The notes beneath the pieces were generated by a model. It was not told the origin of the DNA, did not search any database, and worked only from the letters and a program-made list of their open reading frames with translations. A DNA stretch of 5,662 nt from Chloroflexota bacterium (GTDB lineage: Bacteria > Chloroflexota > Anaerolineae > Promineifilales > Promineifilaceae), in contig JAJRTP010000475.1 of assembly GCA_024278255.1 (NCBI GenBank), positions 1-5,662 of the forward strand. The letters run 5' to 3'. Position numbers and translations under genes: made by a program. This document shows positions 3,650 through 5,662 of the stretch, one piece after another; the stretch's first letter is position 1, and every line of letters begins with the position of its first letter.

Positions 3650-5662
3650 ATGAAAAGAAAAACAGAGAAGAGTAATATTGATTACGGCCGTACCCGAACA
3701 ATCCCCAGATTTTTGTTGATAATCCTGGTCTTTATCGGAGGCGCCCTCATTCTGGCTGCTTGCGGCAGAGGTGATGACGAAACACCGGAAACGCCCCCCA
3801 CCAGCACATCCCCCGAACAAGCGGGCAACGCCTGGGAACGTGTCCAGTCTTCCGGCCGATTAGTCATCGGCACCGCCGCCGACTACCCCCCCTTCGAATA
3901 TCACACCGAAGAATTCCAGTTGGACGGCATGGACATCGTCCTCATCAGCGAAATCGCCCAAAAATTGGGCGTCACGCCCGAATTCAAAGATATGGCCTTT
4001 GAAGGATTGGGTGGCGCTGTCCAGCTAGAGCAGGTTGACGTAGCCATTGCCGCCCTGTCTGTCACCGACGAACGGGAAGCCATCGTAGACTTCTCCAACG
4101 TCTACTTTGTCAGCGAAGACGCCGCCCTGGCCCGCGCAGACGCCCCCCTTGACCAACTGCAAAACGTCGAAGAATTGGCCACCATGCGCGTGGCCGTACA
4201 GCGGAATACCGTCTACGACAACTGGCTCCAGGAAAATATGGTAGATACCGGTCTGATGCCCCAGGAAAATCTACTGGTCTACGACAAAATAGAAAACGCC
4301 ATCCGCGATCTCAAAGAAGGCCGGAACGATATTGTCGTCCTCGACCTGCAACCTGCGGAAATTGCTGTCAGTGAAGGCGGCGTCAAAATTGTCGGCCAAG
4401 GATTGAACTTGCAACGCTTTGCCATTGCGTTGGCCCAGGGCGAAACAGAATTGCAGGAACAAATCAACAGAGCTTTGACTGAACTGCAAAATCCCGGCCG
4501 GCTGACCGAGATCATTGCCGAATATACAGACATCAACCCGGAAGAGATTCCCCCGCTGCCTACGCCAGCCCCGGAAAAACCCACACCAGCTCCCACACCG
4601 GAAGGCTGTATTGACGGCATGGCTTTCATCCAAGACCTGAACCTGGATGACAACAACATGAAAAACCCGCCCAAGATGCCGCCGGGCGTTCCCTTCCAGA
4701 AGGGCTGGCGCATCCAGAATTCCGGTACCTGCGAATGGAATTCCGGCTACAAACTGGTTTACGTTAGCGGTAATACGCCATTGGCCCGTATGGGTGGTGA
4801 ACCCACGGCCGTCCAGGGCGTCGTGCCTTCCGGCAAACAATATGACATGTGGGTAGACCTGGTTTCCCCGCTTTATGCCGGCACATACCAGGGTTTCTGG
4901 CAAATGGTCAATGATGAAAATCGTCCCTTTGGCGAGAGGATTTGGATAGGCATCGAAGTCGTAGGGCCGCCGACAGCCACACCGGCAGCCACCCAAACAC
5001 CTTCATCCGGGATGGCTTTCACAGTCAACAGCACCAATATTACGGCCGGCCAATGTGTTATCTTTAACTGGGCCGTTCAGGGAGCGCAGACCACTTACTT
5101 CTATCCTTTAGGAGCAAACTGGCCTGACTATCCTGTACCGCCAGTCAGTTCCGCTACAGAATGTCCCACAGCCACAACCACTTACGAACTACGGGCAGCT
5201 TACAGCAACGGCACTTCTGAACTGCGACAAATCCAGATTTACGTAAAACCCAATACGGCCGCCCCCCAAATCACCCGCTTTACCATTGATCCTCCCGGAC
5301 AGGCGGCCCTGGGACAAAGCATTAAAATCGTCTGGCAAGTTGAAGGGGATGTATCCAATGTGCAGTTGCTGCGCAACGATACAGTCCTGTGGAACGGCGC
5401 ACCCCATTCCGGTTCATTTAGCGACATTCCGCCCTCAACAGGAACAGTGGCTTACAAATTGGTAGCTACCGGCCCCGGCGGAACCAGCAATGCTCAACAC
5501 AACATCACCATTGTAAACACAACCCCGCCAACGGCTACACCCATACCGCCAACTCCGCAGCCTGATCCGCCGGTTATCCTGTCATACTCTGTGCAACCTA
5601 CCAGTATTGTCAGCGGTGCTTGCGTACAGATTCAATGGGCTGTCGGCGGCGGCACTACCAAA
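3650..5662 (+). CDS. Lipoprotein: amino-acid-type solute-binding domain fused to NBR1-type and other Ig-like domains (3' end outside window)
   Basis: The frame is open for 671 codons to the window edge. Residues 21-37 are a hydrophobic signal with lipobox LAAC, so Cys38 is the predicted lipidated residue and the rest is extracellular. Residues 70-292 match the family-3 solute-binding proteins of polar amino-acid ABC transporters: G-x-LVIGTAADYPPFE, LDGMDIVLISEIA, and TDEREAIVDFS with Arg142 (the usual ligand-carboxylate binder); VVLD has Asp232 where the family usually binds the ligand amino group. After a Pro-rich linker (301-318), 320-437 fits the NBR1 central Ig-like domain: FIQDLNLDD, F-x-KGWRIQNSGTCEW, GTYQGFWQM and FGERIWIGIEV, with Cys320 and Cys361. 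A Thr/Pro linker (441-453) leads to an Ig-like module at 455-533 (Cys469, Cys505), another at 538-622 without cysteines, a linker (624-640), and a third beginning at 642 that repeats the SG-x-CVQIQWAV pattern. No permease or ATPase gene is visible. It may be a surface sensor or scavenger, not a plain transport component. The ligand is unknown. Confidence 0.85.
   Translation, partial: MKRKTEKSNIDYGRTRTIPRFLLIILVFIGGALILAACGRGDDETPETPPTSTSPEQAGNAWERVQSSGRLVIGTAADYPPFEYHTEEFQLDGMDIVLISEIAQKLGVTPEFKDMAFEGLGGAVQLEQVDVAIAALSVTDEREAIVDFSNVYFVSEDAALARADAPLDQLQNVEELATMRVAVQRNTVYDNWLQENMVDTGLMPQENLLVYDKIENAIRDLKEGRNDIVVLDLQPAEIAVSEGGVKIVGQGLNLQRFAIALAQGETELQEQINRALTELQNPGRLTEIIAEYTDINPEEIPPLPTPAPEKPTPAPTPEGCIDGMAFIQDLNLDDNNMKNPPKMPPGVPFQKGWRIQNSGTCEWNSGYKLVYVSGNTPLARMGGEPTAVQGVVPSGKQYDMWVDLVSPLYAGTYQGFWQMVNDENRPFGERIWIGIEVVGPPTATPAATQTPSSGMAFTVNSTNITAGQCVIFNWAVQGAQTTYFYPLGANWPDYPVPPVSSATECPTATTTYELRAAYSNGTSELRQIQIYVKPNTAAPQITRFTIDPPGQAALGQSIKIVWQVEGDVSNVQLLRNDTVLWNGAPHSGSFSDIPPSTGTVAYKLVATGPGGTSNAQHNITIVNTTPPTATPIPPTPQPDPPVILSYSVQPTSIVSGACVQIQWAVGGGTTK

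Noticed and set aside
4550..4606. Pro/Thr linker DNA as a minisatellite or CRISPR-like repeat
   Set aside because: The repetition is only at the level of Pro, Thr and Ala codons in an in-frame linker; there are no regular repeat-spacer units.
4271..4996. Long open frame of 241 codons on the minus strand
   Set aside because: It lies entirely opposite the lipoprotein gene, whose domains are clearly recognisable; the antisense product has no recognisable domain and no good ribosome-binding site was identified.

Overview
The window looks like chromosomal DNA of an uncultured or environmental Chloroflexota bacterium (Anaerolineae/Caldilineae-like). This rests on recalled lineage habits, not on a marker gene. 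The habits are: a secreted LamG protein ending in YLPLILK; a lipoprotein joining a solute-binding domain to an NBR1-type Ig domain through Pro/Thr-rich linkers; dispersed intergenic repeats built on TGTAGGGGCG and CTCTGCGTC; and a very frequent TACGGCC/ACGGCCGT word. No phylogenetic marker is present, so the assignment is an inference.

Layout, all genes on the + strand. (1) 1-246: a TATAAT promoter, then a leader RNA that can fold into a closing stem plus two hairpins, then a ribosome-binding site and ATG at 151, a dispersed repeat, and a second ribosome-binding site for the preferred start at 247. (2) 247-1815: a secreted protein of 522 residues with two tandem LamG-like (concanavalin-fold) units, closed by a strong rho-independent terminator at 1849-1876. 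(3) 1816-2170: a 355-base gap with the terminator, a nested palindromic repeat and a separate hairpin just before the next ribosome-binding site. (4) 2171-3424: a membrane-anchored alpha/beta hydrolase of the hormone-sensitive-lipase/Aes esterase type, with a complete catalytic triad and an unusual start codon (GTG). (5) 3425-3649: a probable promoter overlapping the hydrolase stop codon and a leader of about 218 bases with a clear hairpin. (6) 3650 to the window end: a large lipoprotein, open at the right edge, with a family-3 amino-acid-type solute-binding domain, an NBR1-type Ig domain and at least three further Ig-like modules.

All three products are predicted to sit in or outside the membrane: a secreted carbohydrate/protein-binding LamG protein, a membrane esterase and a surface lipoprotein receptor. 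Terminators, gaps and separate promoters suggest three independent transcription units, not one operon, so a shared pathway is not demonstrated. The least explained signals are the 8-bp palindrome ACGGCCGT, seen six times where about 0.1 is expected by chance, the structured leader at 39-123, and the multi-domain binding-protein fusion.
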